DNA of 64,000 nt from DATBHM01 sp963772375 (GTDB taxonomy: Bacteria > Actinomycetota > UBA4738 > JACQTL01): contig CAVYXG010000005.1 in assembly GCA_963772375.1 (NCBI GenBank), positions 930,001-994,000 on the forward strand, read 5' to 3'. The number at the start of each line of letters is the position of its first letter. The first letter of the stretch is position 1. Shown here in pieces: positions 50,505-57,637 of the stretch. Made by a program: the position numbers and the translations under genes. The notes below the pieces were generated by a model that was given only the letters and a program-made list of their open reading frames with translations, did no database searches and was not told the origin of the DNA.

Positions 50505-50620
50505 GCTCGCGGCGGGTGCCTCGAGTATGACCCCTCATTGCACGACCGGCTCCGGCGGGCGGCCACGCTCACGGCGTACTCGATGTGGTTCGCGCACGCC
50601 CACCCACGATTCATATCCCC
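50505..50620 (+). pseudogene. HEPN-domain gene remnant
   Basis: Bases 50514-50600 encode CLEYDPSLHDRLRRAATLTAY, which matches CLEHDPSLHDLLRRAAPLTEY of the intact HEPN gene at 55326. Nucleotide identity over a 66-base core is about 80 percent by my count. The rest of the HEPN gene and its MNT partner are absent here. The remnant lies beside the truncated cyclase copy, mirroring the order near the full copy. Confidence 0.6.
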
Positions 50621-50742
50621 CGCTAACCGATTCGGCCCCAGAGCGGATGGGCGCCGCTCGATAATCGACGGGAGACAACCGGAAAGGGCTGCGTCGTGAT
50701 GCGATTCCGAGGATCGGGCGAACGCGGTGGGGACTCCGCGAC

Positions 50743-51108
50743 ATGAGTCGCGGGAAGACCCGCCGCCGTCGCGCGCGGACGGTGGCCGCGGCCCGCCGGG
50801 CTCCACCCGCGACCGCCGTCGAGGCCGCGTCCGACGCGAGCGGACCGGCGCAGACGGGGGAGAACCGGGTCCGCTCGGCGCGCCGGCGTGCCCGGTTCGC
50901 GAAGGCCGTGCTCTGCACCGGCGGCGCGGCCGTGTTCGCCGGGGCGATGCTGCTCGCGCGAACGTCGTTCCCCGGACACGCCAAGGCGCCCACGACGCCG
51001 CTCAACGCGCCGCCGAAGTTCGTCAAGATCGTTCGCAAGAACCTGCTCCAGGCCGGCATCGTGGCGGCCCCCCAGGCGCCGCCCGACGCGACCACGAGCG
51101 TGTCATGA
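50743..51108 (+). CDS. Small single-pass membrane protein upstream of apbE
   Basis: The 121-residue product has a long Arg-rich cytoplasmic N-terminus (about 1-50), one membrane helix (about 52-72: AVLCTGGAAVFAGAMLLA) and a short external tail with KFVKIVRKNLLQAG. The stop overlaps the apbE start by four bases, so it belongs to this operon. It contains no flavinylation motif of the Dxx(S/T)(S/T)GAT type that I can see. Function unknown. Confidence 0.6.
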   Translation: MSRGKTRRRRARTVAAARRAPPATAVEAASDASGPAQTGENRVRSARRRARFAKAVLCTGGAAVFAGAMLLARTSFPGHAKAPTTPLNAPPKFVKIVRKNLLQAGIVAAPQAPPDATTSVS

Positions 51109-51983
51109 GCGCCCCGGCCGATCCGGCGATCACATGCCGGTTCAGTTCGATGGGGTGCGAGGTCGTCGTCGGCGGTGGTTCGCCCGCGGACCGCGCGGCC
51201 ATCCAACGGCTCTTCTCCGAACGCGACTGGATCTTCAGCCGGTTCGTCCCCGACAGCGAGCTGAACCAGGTGAACGACTCGGCGGGGCGGTTCGTGCCGG
51301 TGTCCGACCTGTTCGCCGATACGCTCCGGACTGCGCTGCGCGTCGCCGAGGAGACGGACGGCGTCGTCGATCCCACCCTGGGCGCCGCGATCGAGTCCGC
51401 CGGCTACACGCGCGACTTGGCGACGCTCGAACCGGACGACCGGACCCCGGGCGCGCCGGCGCCCGGGACGTGGCAGCGGGTGCTGGTGTTCGACCGTCAC
51501 GTCGGGAACCCCCTGGGCGTCCGGCTCGACCTCAACGGTGTCGTGAAAGCGATGGCCGTCGACGACGCGCTCGCGCTGCTGCGGGGCGACGGGTTCGTCT
51601 CGGCGGGCGGCGACGTCGCGGCCCGCGGCGAGCTCACCGTGGCACTGCCGGACGGCGGGGCGGTCGCCCTGCGACAGGGAGCGCTGGCGACGAGCGGCGA
51701 CACCAAGCGCCGCTGGCTGCGGGGCGGCGCCATCCGGCACCACCTGATCGACGCCCGGACCGGCGAGCCGGCCGTGTCGCCGTGGTCGGAGGTCACGGCA
51801 TGCGGGGCGACCTGCCTCGCCGCCGACGTCGCCGCGAAGGCCGGCTACCTCCTCGGGGACGACGGGCCGGACTGGCTCGACGCCCGGGCGATCCCCGCAC
51901 GGTTCCTGCGGAGGGACGGCTCGGCGGTTCCCAACGACGCCTGGCGGCAGGGGACAAGGGAGGCCGCGCCGACGTGCACCTGA
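51105..51983 (+). CDS. ApbE-like FAD:protein FMN transferase
   Basis: The 292-residue product has ApbE features: FSSMGCEVVV at the start, DLNGVVKAMAVDDAL (the KG/K active-site region), VSAGGDVAARG, ALATSGDTKRRW and HHLIDARTGEPAVS with late metal ligands. It lacks a lipobox or signal, so it may act in the cytoplasm or use a nearby anchor. ApbE attaches FMN covalently to a Thr of target redox proteins. It sits between a small membrane protein and a ferric-reductase-like membrane protein, which suggests a membrane electron-transfer module. Confidence 0.85.
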   Translation: MSAPADPAITCRFSSMGCEVVVGGGSPADRAAIQRLFSERDWIFSRFVPDSELNQVNDSAGRFVPVSDLFADTLRTALRVAEETDGVVDPTLGAAIESAGYTRDLATLEPDDRTPGAPAPGTWQRVLVFDRHVGNPLGVRLDLNGVVKAMAVDDALALLRGDGFVSAGGDVAARGELTVALPDGGAVALRQGALATSGDTKRRWLRGGAIRHHLIDARTGEPAVSPWSEVTACGATCLAADVAAKAGYLLGDDGPDWLDARAIPARFLRRDGSAVPNDAWRQGTREAAPTCT

Positions 51984-52957
51984 CCTCGAGCCCCCTCGAC
52001 TGGTACGTCGCGCGCGCCGGCGGGGTCGTCGCCTACGTGCTGCTCTCGGCGGTCGTCGCCCTCGGCCTGGCCATGGCCGGCAAGATGCGGCTCGACCGGT
52101 GGCCGAAGTTCGCCATCGAATCGGTGCACCGCTTCGGCGGGATCCTGGTCGGGGTGTTCATCGCGATCCACGTCGTCGCGGTTGCCATCGACGCCTACCT
52201 GCCGTTCTCGCTCACGTCGCTGCTGGTGCCGTTCACCGCGAAGTACCGGCCGCTGTGGATCGGGCTCGGGATCGTGGGGATGGAGCTGCTCGTGGCCCTC
52301 GCGTTCACGAACCACTACCGGAACACCAGGCTTTCCTATCAGACGTGGCGCCGGATTCACTACGTGAACTTCGTCGTGTGGAGCGCCGCGACCCTGCACG
52401 GCGTGGGGAGCGGCACCGACCGCAGCGCGCCGTGGCTGATCGCGATCTATGCGGTGGCCGTGGCCGTCGTGTGCGGCCTGATCGCGTGGCGGGTCGCGCG
52501 GCGATGGCGGCCGGCGGCGTGGGTGCCCCGCGTTGCGCCGATCGTCGCGGCTGCGGTCGCCGTTGTGCTCGTGGGCGCGGCCGTCCGCGGCCCGCTGCAG
52601 TTCCATCCGAAGCCGTGGAACCCGGCCTCGTTCCGCGACCGGCTCAAGGGGCAGATCCAGACGAACAACGGCGTCACGAAGGGGATCATCTCCCTCGCGG
52701 GGACGGGGGTCGGTTCGCAGAACGTGCTCGTCCGAGCGGACCTCCTCGTCAACACCAGGAAGCTCCTCTCCACGACGTTCCAGATGGAGTACCTGCCGAG
52801 CGGCGACGTCTGCCGCGGCAAGGTCTCGCACGTCCGGGCCTACGGGTTCCGGGCGTCGTGCCGGATGCCGGACGGCGCCCGGCGGTTCGTCGAGGCGGGC
52901 TGGAAGCCCAGCAACAGCCAGAGCATCCGGGCCGGCGTGATCATCTCGCACGGGTAG
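51974..52957 (+). CDS. Ferric reductase-like haem membrane protein
   Basis: GTG 51974 lies 10 bases before the end of apbE. The 327-residue product has about six membrane helices with histidines placed as haem ligands (SVHRFGGILVG, IAIHVVAVAID, RRIHYVNFVVW, ATLHGVGSG), as in ferric reductase-like or MsrQ/YedZ-type domains, and an external C-terminal domain of about 110 residues with two cysteines (GDVCRGK and ASCRMPDG). It probably moves electrons across the membrane. The C-terminal domain shows no known flavin-binding signature. Confidence 0.78.
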   Translation: MHLTSSPLDWYVARAGGVVAYVLLSAVVALGLAMAGKMRLDRWPKFAIESVHRFGGILVGVFIAIHVVAVAIDAYLPFSLTSLLVPFTAKYRPLWIGLGIVGMELLVALAFTNHYRNTRLSYQTWRRIHYVNFVVWSAATLHGVGSGTDRSAPWLIAIYAVAVAVVCGLIAWRVARRWRPAAWVPRVAPIVAAAVAVVLVGAAVRGPLQFHPKPWNPASFRDRLKGQIQTNNGVTKGIISLAGTGVGSQNVLVRADLLVNTRKLLSTTFQMEYLPSGDVCRGKVSHVRAYGFRASCRMPDGARRFVEAGWKPSNSQSIRAGVIISHG

Positions 52958-53044
52958 CGGTTCTTCGGGGCCTTCGATCGCGAAGGCCCTCCCCCGGATA
53001 CACGACGAGCTCCGCCCGGATTCTCGGCGGGCGACGCCGAGCCG

Positions 53045-54241
53045 TCAGGTCATGTGAGCTCGGAGCAGGTGCACCGTTCCGGACATGCCCTTCAGCTCCA
53101 CCGGACCGACGTCCGCGAACTCGATGTCCTGCTCGCGCGAGGCGTCCGCCACGGCCTGGCTGACCAGGACCTCACCGGCCCTCGCGAAGTCGGCGATGCG
53201 GGCGGAGAGGTTCACCGTCTGGCCGAAGTAGTCGCCACCCTGGAACAGCACGGGCCCCGCGTGCACCCCCACGTGGGCCGGCGGCAACCCCGCGCCGGCC
53301 AGGTCGTCCACCATCTCCAACGCGGCGCGCACCCCCGGGCCGGGGTCGTCGAAGTAGAACATCACCCCGTCGCCCAGCCACTTGATCGGCTTGCCCCCGC
53401 GCTGCACCGAGCGCCGCTGGACCAGGCGTGCGAGGGTCGAGGCCAGCTCCGCCGCGGCGTCGTCGCCCCGCTCCTGTGTCAGCCGGGTGTAGCCGGTGAT
53501 GTCGAGGAAACAGATGGCCGGGAGGCGCTCCAGGCGGCTGTGGATCCCGGCCTTCGCCAGGAGGTCCTCGAAGCCGTCGATGAGGTTGGCGGTCCAGGCT
53601 CGCGCCTGCTGCGCGTGGTACATCGCGAGGACGGCCTGCTCCGCCAGCGGGCTGATCCGGTTCGCGAGCTCCGGGTCGGCGATCTCCGCGAACCCCTTGC
53701 CCGAGGCGAGGGCCGGCTCGATCACCTCGGAGTTCCACCAGGCGGCCTCCGTCTCGGTGATCCGGCGGGTGGCCTCGCCGTCGACGCGAAGCAGGCGCTC
53801 GATCGCGGCCGGCCGGAATCCGGCGGCCAGCTGCAGCTCGATGAACGGAACGATCGCCATCTCGTCCTCGCGGAGCTGATCGTCCGGCGACGGCTCCCCC
53901 ATGCCGATCGCCTCGCGGACGACCGTGAGCAGTTCGAGCGGGATTCCCGTCCGGTCACTGACCTGCCGGAACGTCTCCGGTGCGAGGGCCGCGAAGCGCT
54001 CGTAGCTGGGCGCGTCGAGGAAGTCCAGCGAGATGTCGCCGCTCTCGATGGCGGCGGCCACACCGTCGAGTTCCATCCCGGCGTCCTCGAGCGACCTTGC
54101 CATGCGCACCCGGCGAACGTCCCCCGGCGTGAACTGATCTGGCTGCTCGGGAGCGAGGATGCCGAGGTTCGTCAGCCGTACGAGATACTCGGGCTCGACT
54201 CCCGCTCGCAGAGCGGCGTCCTCCCCTGGGTGGTAGATCAC
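53045..54241 (-). CDS. Class III adenylate/guanylate cyclase-domain protein with N-terminal winged-helix-like region
   Basis: GTG 54241 opens a 398-residue protein. Residues 1-70 (AGVEPEYLVRLTNLGILAPE, then FTPGDVRRVRMARSLEDAGM) look like a MerR-type winged helix. Residues 70-205 are helical and resemble actinobacterial cyclase regulatory domains. Residues 210-395 are the cyclase with both metal Asp motifs, Lys in IKWLGDG and Arg in VNLSARI. It would make cAMP from ATP. Nearest downstream targets could be Crp-family proteins. It shares a 1,053-bp block with the copy at 49268. Confidence 0.85.
   Translation of the reverse strand: MIYHPGEDAALRAGVEPEYLVRLTNLGILAPEQPDQFTPGDVRRVRMARSLEDAGMELDGVAAAIESGDISLDFLDAPSYERFAALAPETFRQVSDRTGIPLELLTVVREAIGMGEPSPDDQLREDEMAIVPFIELQLAAGFRPAAIERLLRVDGEATRRITETEAAWWNSEVIEPALASGKGFAEIADPELANRISPLAEQAVLAMYHAQQARAWTANLIDGFEDLLAKAGIHSRLERLPAICFLDITGYTRLTQERGDDAAAELASTLARLVQRRSVQRGGKPIKWLGDGVMFYFDDPGPGVRAALEMVDDLAGAGLPPAHVGVHAGPVLFQGGDYFGQTVNLSARIADFARAGEVLVSQAVADASREQDIEFADVGPVELKGMSGTVHLLRAHMT
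53157..54209. repeat. Copy 2 of the 1,053-bp duplicated block
   Basis: Matches 49380-50432 with a single mismatch noticed at 53510. The 112 bases beyond its left end still align without gaps but differ at about 17 positions, and the right flank diverges from 54210. Confidence 0.85.
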
Positions 54242-54346
54242 GCGGCCAGCGTACTGCGGCCCAATCCCCCTTCGACGGTGACGGCCGGCGCTCGAAGGCC
54301 CCGCCGCGCCGGACGCGCAGACGTGCCGCGGCCCGGCGTCGTCGGA

Positions 54347-54811
54347 TCAGATCACCCAGAGCTGGTCGATGAGGAGCCCCCACTGCGGGCTGTGCTGGTA
54401 GTTCCCGGCGCGCTCCGATAGGAAGTCGACCGCGGCGGCGTTGATGAAGTCGACCTGGGCACCGAGATCCACGACGAGGTGGTCGACCTCCGCCCACAGC
54501 TCGCTCGCCTGCTCGGGCCGGGAGATCTGCGCCGCGGTGGCGCGTTTGATGGCCGCGTCGACGCGAGGCTCGCACAGCCTCGAGAGGCCCTGGGAGGCGC
54601 CGCACTCGAAGAGCGACATGAAGTTCGCGGCGGATGCGTAGTCCGCGATCCACCCGTCGATGGCCACCTGGACGCCCGGTCCCGGCGGGTATGCCTCCTT
54701 GAAGTAGCGCGACGTCTCCTGGCGAAGGACCGCGTGGTACCCGAGCTGGTTCAGCAGGCCGACCACGTACGGGCCCATTGCGCGGCGTAGGGTGCCGGCC
54801 GTGATTCTCAT
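54347..54811 (-). pseudogene. C-terminal remnant of a family 5 substrate-binding protein
   Basis: The 154 residues match only the end of peptide-type binding proteins: VVGLLNQLGYHAVLRQE, DGWIADYASAANFMSLFECG, LSRLCEPRVDAAIKRATAAQ and GNYQHSPQWGLLIDQLWV. Full proteins are 500-900 residues, and no signal peptide or N-terminal lobes are present. ATG 54811 has a weak GAGG upstream, so a short product might be made, but it cannot fold as a transporter component. Confidence 0.65.
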
Positions 54812-54868
54812 GGTGCCGTCCTCAAAGGCCTTTCGGTCTTGAGGTTGTCACATGGTAACCTCGCCGAG

Positions 54869-55336
54869 GTGAGCGAGGAGTTCGTGAGCGTCGCCGAGGC
54901 CGCCCGGTTGCTCGGCATCTCGCGTCAGGCGGTGCAGAAGCGCATCCGCCGGGGCCGGCTCGCCGCCGCCAAGGTCGGCCGGAACTACATCATCGCGAGG
55001 CACGCCCTTCGGTTGGACCCGGCCGCGGACGACACCCTGGCCGAGATCGTCCGCCGGCTGACGGCGGCGTACGACCCGGAGCGTGTGTACCTGTTCGGGT
55101 CGGGTTCGCGCGGCGATTCGGGTCCCCACAGCGACTACGACATCGCGCTCGTAGTGCCGGACGACGCACCGCCCGACCGTCTGCGGTCCCGGCGAGCCTA
55201 CGAAGCGCTGTGGGGCCTGGGGGTGGCCGTCGACGTCCTGGTATGGCGTCGAAGCGCGTTCGACGCCCGCGCCACGGTGCGAACGTCGCTCCCCGCCGTC
55301 GTGCTCCGTGAAGGCGTTCTTCTGCATGCAGCCTGA
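54869..55336 (+). CDS. MNT-type nucleotidyltransferase with N-terminal helix-turn-helix (antitoxin of HEPN-MNT module)
   Basis: The 155-residue product has an excisionase-like helix-turn-helix (SVAEAARLLGISRQAVQKRI, about residues 5-40) and a minimal nucleotidyltransferase domain with YLFGSGSRGDSGPHSDYDIA (GSx10DxD). MNT proteins modify and silence HEPN RNase toxins, and the added DNA-binding part would allow autorepression. Start choice is GTG 54869; a TTG at 54839 is possible. It overlaps the HEPN gene by 11 bases. Confidence 0.8.
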   Translation: MSEEFVSVAEAARLLGISRQAVQKRIRRGRLAAAKVGRNYIIARHALRLDPAADDTLAEIVRRLTAAYDPERVYLFGSGSRGDSGPHSDYDIALVVPDDAPPDRLRSRRAYEALWGLGVAVDVLVWRRSAFDARATVRTSLPAVVLREGVLLHAA

Positions 55337-55724
55337 CGAGCGGGCGAAGGAGGTCGACGCATGGCTCGCCCGCGCCCGCCAGGACCTTCGCGCCGCGGAG
55401 GTGGATCTCGCCGCCGAACCTCCGTTGACCGGCGATGCCGCCTTCCATGCCCAGCAGGCGGTGGAGAAGACGCTCAAGGGTTTCCTCGCGCACCACGACC
55501 AGCCGTTCCGAAAGACCCATGACATCGGGGAGCTGGCCACCCAGTGCCTCGAGCACGACCCCTCGCTGCACGACCTCCTCCGGCGTGCGGCCCCGCTCAC
55601 GGAGTACGCGTGGCGGTTCCGGTACCCGGCCGACGACCTCGAGCCCGATGAGGGCGAGGTTCGCGATGCGCTCGCCATCTCGTCGGAGGTCGTCGGCCGG
55701 ATCGCCTCGCTGGTCTCGGGCTGA
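55326..55724 (+). CDS. HEPN-domain protein (toxin of HEPN-MNT module)
   Basis: The 132-residue helical product has AFHAQQAVEKTLKGFLAHHD, PFRKTHDIGELATQCLE and LTEYAWRFRYPADD, all typical of HEPN proteins that pair with MNT. The RNase Rx4-6H motif is not exact in the RKTHD segment, so catalytic state is uncertain. GAAGG about 10 bases upstream supports ATG 55326; GTG 55308 is an alternative. A degraded copy lies at 50505-50620. Confidence 0.8.
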   Translation: MQPDERAKEVDAWLARARQDLRAAEVDLAAEPPLTGDAAFHAQQAVEKTLKGFLAHHDQPFRKTHDIGELATQCLEHDPSLHDLLRRAAPLTEYAWRFRYPADDLEPDEGEVRDALAISSEVVGRIASLVSG

Positions 55725-55731
55725 GACAGGG

Positions 55732-56082
55732 CTACCCGGTGGCGGCGACCCCGACCCTGTGGCCCTGGGCGTCTTCGAAGACCCCGAAGCTCGTTCCGGG
55801 AACCTTCTGCTCGGACTGGATGATCGTTCCCCCGAGCTCCTGGGCCTTCGCCAGGGTCGCGGCGACGTCGTCGACGGCGACGAAGAACAAGACCTCGTCC
55901 TCGGCACTCTGGCGCGGGCTGATCGCGACGTACGTCCCGCCCTCCGCGCCGGTGTCGATGAAGGTGTAGCCGGGGAACGCGCCTTCCGAGGCGACCTTCC
56001 ATCCGAACAGATCGGCGAAGAACCGACGCGTGGCGTCGGGATCCTCCGAACGGATCTCGGCGTGAACGACTGGGTGGCCCAT
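55732..56082 (-). CDS. Glyoxalase/VOC-superfamily protein, predicted ECF42 target
   Basis: GGAGAGGAG precedes ATG 56082. The 116-residue product has VVHAEIRSEDPDATRRFFAD, GYTFIDTGAEGGTYVAI and FGVFEDAQGHRVGV, a single VOC module as in YdcE-like glyoxalase-fold proteins. Metal ligands His (HAEI) and Glu (FED) are kept. It has its own TGTCGA-N17-CGTC promoter, identical in design to those of the sigma factor and the DGPF genes, so it is probably part of that regulon. Activity unknown. Confidence 0.82.
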   Translation of the reverse strand: MGHPVVHAEIRSEDPDATRRFFADLFGWKVASEGAFPGYTFIDTGAEGGTYVAISPRQSAEDEVLFFVAVDDVAATLAKAQELGGTIIQSEQKVPGTSFGVFEDAQGHRVGVAATG

Positions 56083-56129
56083 GGCAACGCTCCTCTCCGA
56101 AGCCGCCCGGGTGGCGGCCTCACCCCCTC

Positions 56130-56156
56130 GACGAACGGTGAGGACCCAGATCGACA
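56130..56156 (-). promoter_or_regulatory. ECF42-type promoter of the VOC gene
   Basis: On the minus strand TGTCGA (56156-56151) and CGTC (56133-56130) are separated by 17 bases. It lies 48 bases before ATG 56082 in the gap after the sigma gene. Confidence 0.7.
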
Positions 56157-56181
56157 CCCCGGGTGATTCCTCTGAGTTGAG

Positions 56182-57438
56182 TCAGCCGGCGGTGACCTCG
56201 GCGAGACGGCGTTCGAGGAACCGTCGTTCGGCCGGGTTGGTGGCCAGCTCGAGGGCTCGCGCGTACGCGGTGGCGGCCTCGGCGTTCCGGCCGAGACGCC
56301 GCAACAGGTCGGCGCGGGTTGCCGGGAGCAGGTAGTAGCGCTCGAGGGCGCCGGTCTCGTCGAGGCGGTCGACCATGGCGAGGCCGGCCTGGGGACCGTC
56401 GGCCATCGCGACGGCGACCGCCGCGTTGAGCGCCACCACCGGGGATGGCTGGACGCGGAGCAGGGCGCGGTACCACCCGACGATGGCCGGCCAGTCGGTG
56501 GCGTCGACATGGGGCGCGCTGGCGTGCTCTGCGGCGAGGGCGGCCTGGATGGCGTACGGGCCGGCGATGCCGAGGGCCTGGGTCCGGGCGAGCAGCGAGC
56601 GGCCCTCGTCGATCTCCTCCGCGTTCCATCTCGCGCGATCCTGGTCCTCAAGGAGGACGAGGTCGCCGTCCGCGTCCGTGCGGGCGTCGCGGCGGGAGTG
56701 CTGCAGCAGCATCAGCGAGAGGAGCCCGACGACCTCCGGCTGTTCCGGCAACAGGGCGGCGACGACGCGGGCCAGGCGGATGGCCTCGTCGCACAGGTCG
56801 GTTCGGACGAGCGGCCCTGTAGTCGAGGCGTAGCCCTCGTTGAACACGAGGTACAGGACGCCCAGGACACCCTCGAGGCGTTCGGGCAGCAGGTCGGGCG
56901 GGGGGACGCGGTAGGGGATGCCGGCCTCGCGGATCTTCCGCTTTGCTCGTACCAATCGCTGGGCGATGGTGGGTTCTGTGGTGAGGAACGCCTTCGCGAT
57001 CTCCCTCGTCGTGAGCCCACCGAGCGTTCGGAGCGTGAGCGCGACCTGCGCGTCGCGCGCGAGGGCCGGGTGGCAGCAGGTGAACACCAGCCGGAGGCGT
57101 TCGTCGGGCCAGGCGCGCGTGCGGAGCTCCTCCTCGTCGGGCAGGGCCTCCAGGCGTTGCAGCGACTCGACCAGCTCGGTCTTCTCGGTTCGCTTGCGTT
57201 CGCGGCGGATGCGGTCGATGGCGCGGTTCCGAGCGGTGGTGGTGATCCAGGCGCCGGGGTTGTCGGGGACGCCGAGGGTCGGCCACCGGTCGATCGCGGT
57301 GGCGAACGCCTCCTGGACGGCCTCCTCGGCCAGGTCGAAGTCGCCGAGCGCGCGGATCAGCGTCGCGAGCGCCCGCCCGTGCTCCTCCCGGAACAGGCGC
57401 TCGACGACTTGCTGGACGTCCTTCGATGCGGTGTTCGT
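56182..57438 (-). CDS. ECF42-type RNA polymerase sigma factor with C-terminal TPR domain; start codon appears to be ACG
   Basis: The frame encodes sigma region 2 (HGRALATLIRALGDFDLAEE, AWITTTARNRAIDRIRRERK), region 4 (TLGGLTTREIAKAFLTTEPT) and a long helical C-terminal part with PPPDLLPERLEGVLGVLYLV and TPR-like repeats, the hallmark of ECF42. Length from codon 57438 is 418 residues. No ATG, GTG or TTG occurs in frame between the TAG at 57486-57484 and GTG 57087, which would remove region 2. AAGGAG lies 6 bases before an ACG (57438) where family members usually start with Met. Its promoter matches those of the VOC and DGPF genes, so autoregulation is likely. Confidence 0.85.
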   Translation of the reverse strand, partial: TNTASKDVQQVVERLFREEHGRALATLIRALGDFDLAEEAVQEAFATAIDRWPTLGVPDNPGAWITTTARNRAIDRIRRERKRTEKTELVESLQRLEALPDEEELRTRAWPDERLRLVFTCCHPALARDAQVALTLRTLGGLTTREIAKAFLTTEPTIAQRLVRAKRKIREAGIPYRVPPPDLLPERLEGVLGVLYLVFNEGYASTTGPLVRTDLCDEAIRLARVVAALLPEQPEVVGLLSLMLLQHSRRDARTDADGDLVLLEDQDRARWNAEEIDEGRSLLARTQALGIAGPYAIQAALAAEHASAPHVDATDWPAIVGWYRALLRVQPSPVVALNAAVAVAMADGPQAGLAMVDRLDETGALERYYLLPATRADLLRRLGRNAEAATAYARALELATNPAERRFLERRLAEVTAG

Positions 57439-57488
57439 CGGCTGCTCCTTCGGCGCGCGAGCGCCTCCGCGGCGCCGCTCACCCTACC

Positions 57489-57515
57489 GACGAACGCGGG
57501 CACGGCGAATCGACA
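57489..57515 (-). promoter_or_regulatory. ECF42-type promoter of the sigma gene
   Basis: TGTCGA (57515-57510) and CGTC (57492-57489) with 17 bases between. The bases from GCGTT through the -10 and about 18 beyond are identical to the DGPF promoter. Confidence 0.75.
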
Positions 57516-57637
57516 CCGGTCCGGCTATCCGAGGGCGATTCGGTCAGGCCGAGCTGGTCCGGCCCCACTCCGAGTCGCCACGATCGTTTCGTTCGGGCGC
57601 GCCAGCTGCTCGATACGCGACCTCGTTTCCGCCGCCG

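Noticed and set aside
49380..54209. The 1,053-bp duplication as a transposon
   Set aside because: No transposase, inverted ends or target duplication; the block starts and ends inside coding sequence.
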